Below, piece after piece: positions 63,901 through 64,000 of a stretch of 64,000 bases of DNA. This DNA comes from Halobaculum magnesiiphilum (GTDB lineage: Archaea; Halobacteriota; Halobacteria; Halobacteriales; Haloferacaceae), in the NCBI RefSeq assembly GCF_019823105.1, contig NZ_CP081960.1:1-64000 (forward strand). The letters are read 5' to 3'. Within the stretch, counting starts at the first letter, position 1. Every line of letters starts with the position of its first letter. The notes beneath the pieces were generated by a model that was given only the letters and a program-made list of their open reading frames with translations, was not told the origin of the DNA and did not search any database. A program made the position numbers and the translations under genes.

Positions 63901-64000
63901 CCACAAGCCGACCTTCGGCGATCCCAACGTCTCCGACCTCGTCGACGAGGACATCGCCTGGCAGGGCGCCGGGTTCGCACAGGGGTACGAGGAGGCCGTC
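60977..64000 (+). CDS. NarG-like molybdopterin oxidoreductase catalytic subunit (partial, runs off the window)
   Basis: An open frame of 1008 codons without a stop at the window end. A Tat signal (LNRRDFVKAAAAG) is followed by the FeS motif CHPNCTQSC...RGCMKG, with Cys first where NarG of E. coli has His. The Mo ligand region DYDW..-like EYDWYADLPPGHV has the Asp seen in the NarG/SerA/DdhA type II group. Mature enzyme likely works outside the membrane, as in other haloarchaeal pNarG types. GTG 60977 is chosen because GGAGGGGGATC lies just upstream. Earlier in-frame GTGs at 60941 and 60947 are possible. An iron-sulfur subunit gene should follow outside the window. Confidence 0.9.
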   Translation, partial: MELNRRDFVKAAAAGTVSTLVSSGWAATQSVDPVTSVDNPLKSYPNRDWEEVYHDIYAYDRVDWTVCHPNCTQSCALNFYMKNGVPIRAEQIYHEEEGSPGPGSPGGYEEAGVSRHWNPRGCMKGLTLHRRTFEPSRIKYPLVRKGWDPDDPNPEGRGSDEFERVSWDEALDLIAEKMASLEDEKRFHVFNAIKADGLFTRHGSARRLASIFGGCEWTEYDWYADLPPGHVMTTGYQTSDSDASAWRAADYTIMQGKNLIHNKLADNHWLQETRERGGKMVGIYPDYSPTVQKCDRWLPVRPGSDPAVPLAFAHVVIDEELYDEEFMRGYTSLPLLVREDSDKYLRAHEVFEDVDPPEGGVEKEPSHHIEGDWGRFVVLGEDGDLHAVDRESVGEETPETARLEVESEVSLADGSTVEVRSDFARQKANVMENYAPETVEEITTVPAEKLRQTAREFAAAERAQWFTGEGINHWFYGASEVQRGIFLVQAMLGNIGERGAGYYNYSGQYKIELLDGYPTYVNPDGNSAHGIYPGHMFAFFGGETLDPSSIRGDYDGDLVAQDDLEEPLMPEGASSFNLHRPEVLWTMNCNLLNQTKHQEHVMQNFVTHPDTANELFVVSDMHMTYSARYADIVLPVPSWLECEYPDITVGPENPFVHMDSGVMEPIYDTKQDGEIVARVAEKLDEKIPPEERNVDSFRDYFAEFLDDDGDVTNYIQEAFDAGTTTQGIDVADLRDGPERLKLKTYPRVPFYSQVHDDRPFYTKTGRMEFHKEEDRLIELGRDDIHHYESVEGTPYDPGKRWDEAKDGTNDLFDDGNRFHYNTPHPKYRTHSSWGMTDWNLIWSSRDFGSTNADPEGTERLVEDFSFPTGDGETNDAPPLGEPFVEMHPSDAADVGVETGDYVRISGERGSMVVRVMVSERQRPTDAGDVGQLTIWHGWWDQQFPEDEEAPDKDAHGYNVATNIWLDPLLESDGMVHKPTFGDPNVSDLVDEDIAWQGAGFAQGYEEAV

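Noticed and set aside
60857..63904. Very long minus-strand open frame (over 1000 codons)
   Set aside because: It lies antisense to the NarG-like gene, which has clear motifs. In such GC-rich DNA the complementary frame is often free of stops.

Overview
The window comes from a haloarchaeon (class Halobacteria). The proteins are rich in Asp and Glu, starts carry GGAGGTGATC-like ribosome sites or TATA boxes with short leaders, and several exported proteins have twin-arginine signals with a lipobox. It also holds typical haloarchaeal families: Bat-type HTH, TrmB, halocyanin, TAXI-TRAP, DUF7847-like membrane proteins and the Htur_1727 rSAM partner. No rRNA, tRNA or CRISPR array was seen.

Left part (1-30 kb) is accessory-like: visibly lower GC, pseudogenes and IS200/IS605 (IS1341-type) elements. 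It opens with a repeat-rich, gene-free stretch and a ParA-type ATPase with a small acidic partner, which looks like a partition or replication module. Then come a broken alpha/beta hydrolase, membrane genes, a Bat-type regulator, a rhodanese, a two-gene ABC exporter, four CPBP (CAAX-type) intramembrane proteases (one truncated) around a Tat lipoprotein, an amino-acid permease fused to UspA domains, two DUF7847-like membrane proteins with a winged-helix regulator, and a four-module DUF2249 protein. Two tnpB elements follow. The first (22453-24050) sits inside a membrane-protein gene whose halves rejoin in frame if it is removed. The second encodes a TnpB whose RuvC-II glutamate is absent and apparently relocated. 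Solo hairpin ends and a Fic/Doc pseudogene lie around them. A heme-copper oxidase subunit I gene sits between the two elements.

Middle part (30-51.5 kb) is GC-rich and gene-dense. It has a TAXI-type TRAP uptake system (binding protein, DUF1850 protein, fused permease) and then a starch/maltodextrin locus: MalE/MalF/MalG-like ABC proteins, a lipoprotein GH15 enzyme, a divergent MalK-like ATPase, a second GH15 enzyme, a GH13 enzyme and a TrmB regulator. These would break alpha-glucans outside the cell, import the oligosaccharides and degrade them inside. An LUD-domain protein, a REC-GAF-PAS protein and a coiled-coil protein are interspersed.

Right part (51.4-64 kb) concerns redox and respiration: a small wHTH/membrane pair, a Tat multicopper oxidase, a CorC/CNNM membrane protein, a formate/nitrite-type channel fused to UspA domains, a halocyanin with a radical SAM protein, and opposite them an Htur_1727-type partner, a second radical SAM/SPASM protein resembling AhbC/NirJ, a MoaD-like protein ending in Cys-Cys instead of Gly-Gly, and a NarG-like molybdopterin oxidoreductase that runs off the window. 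The tnpB pair and the rSAM/MoaD-like/NarG-like cluster are the most unusual parts.
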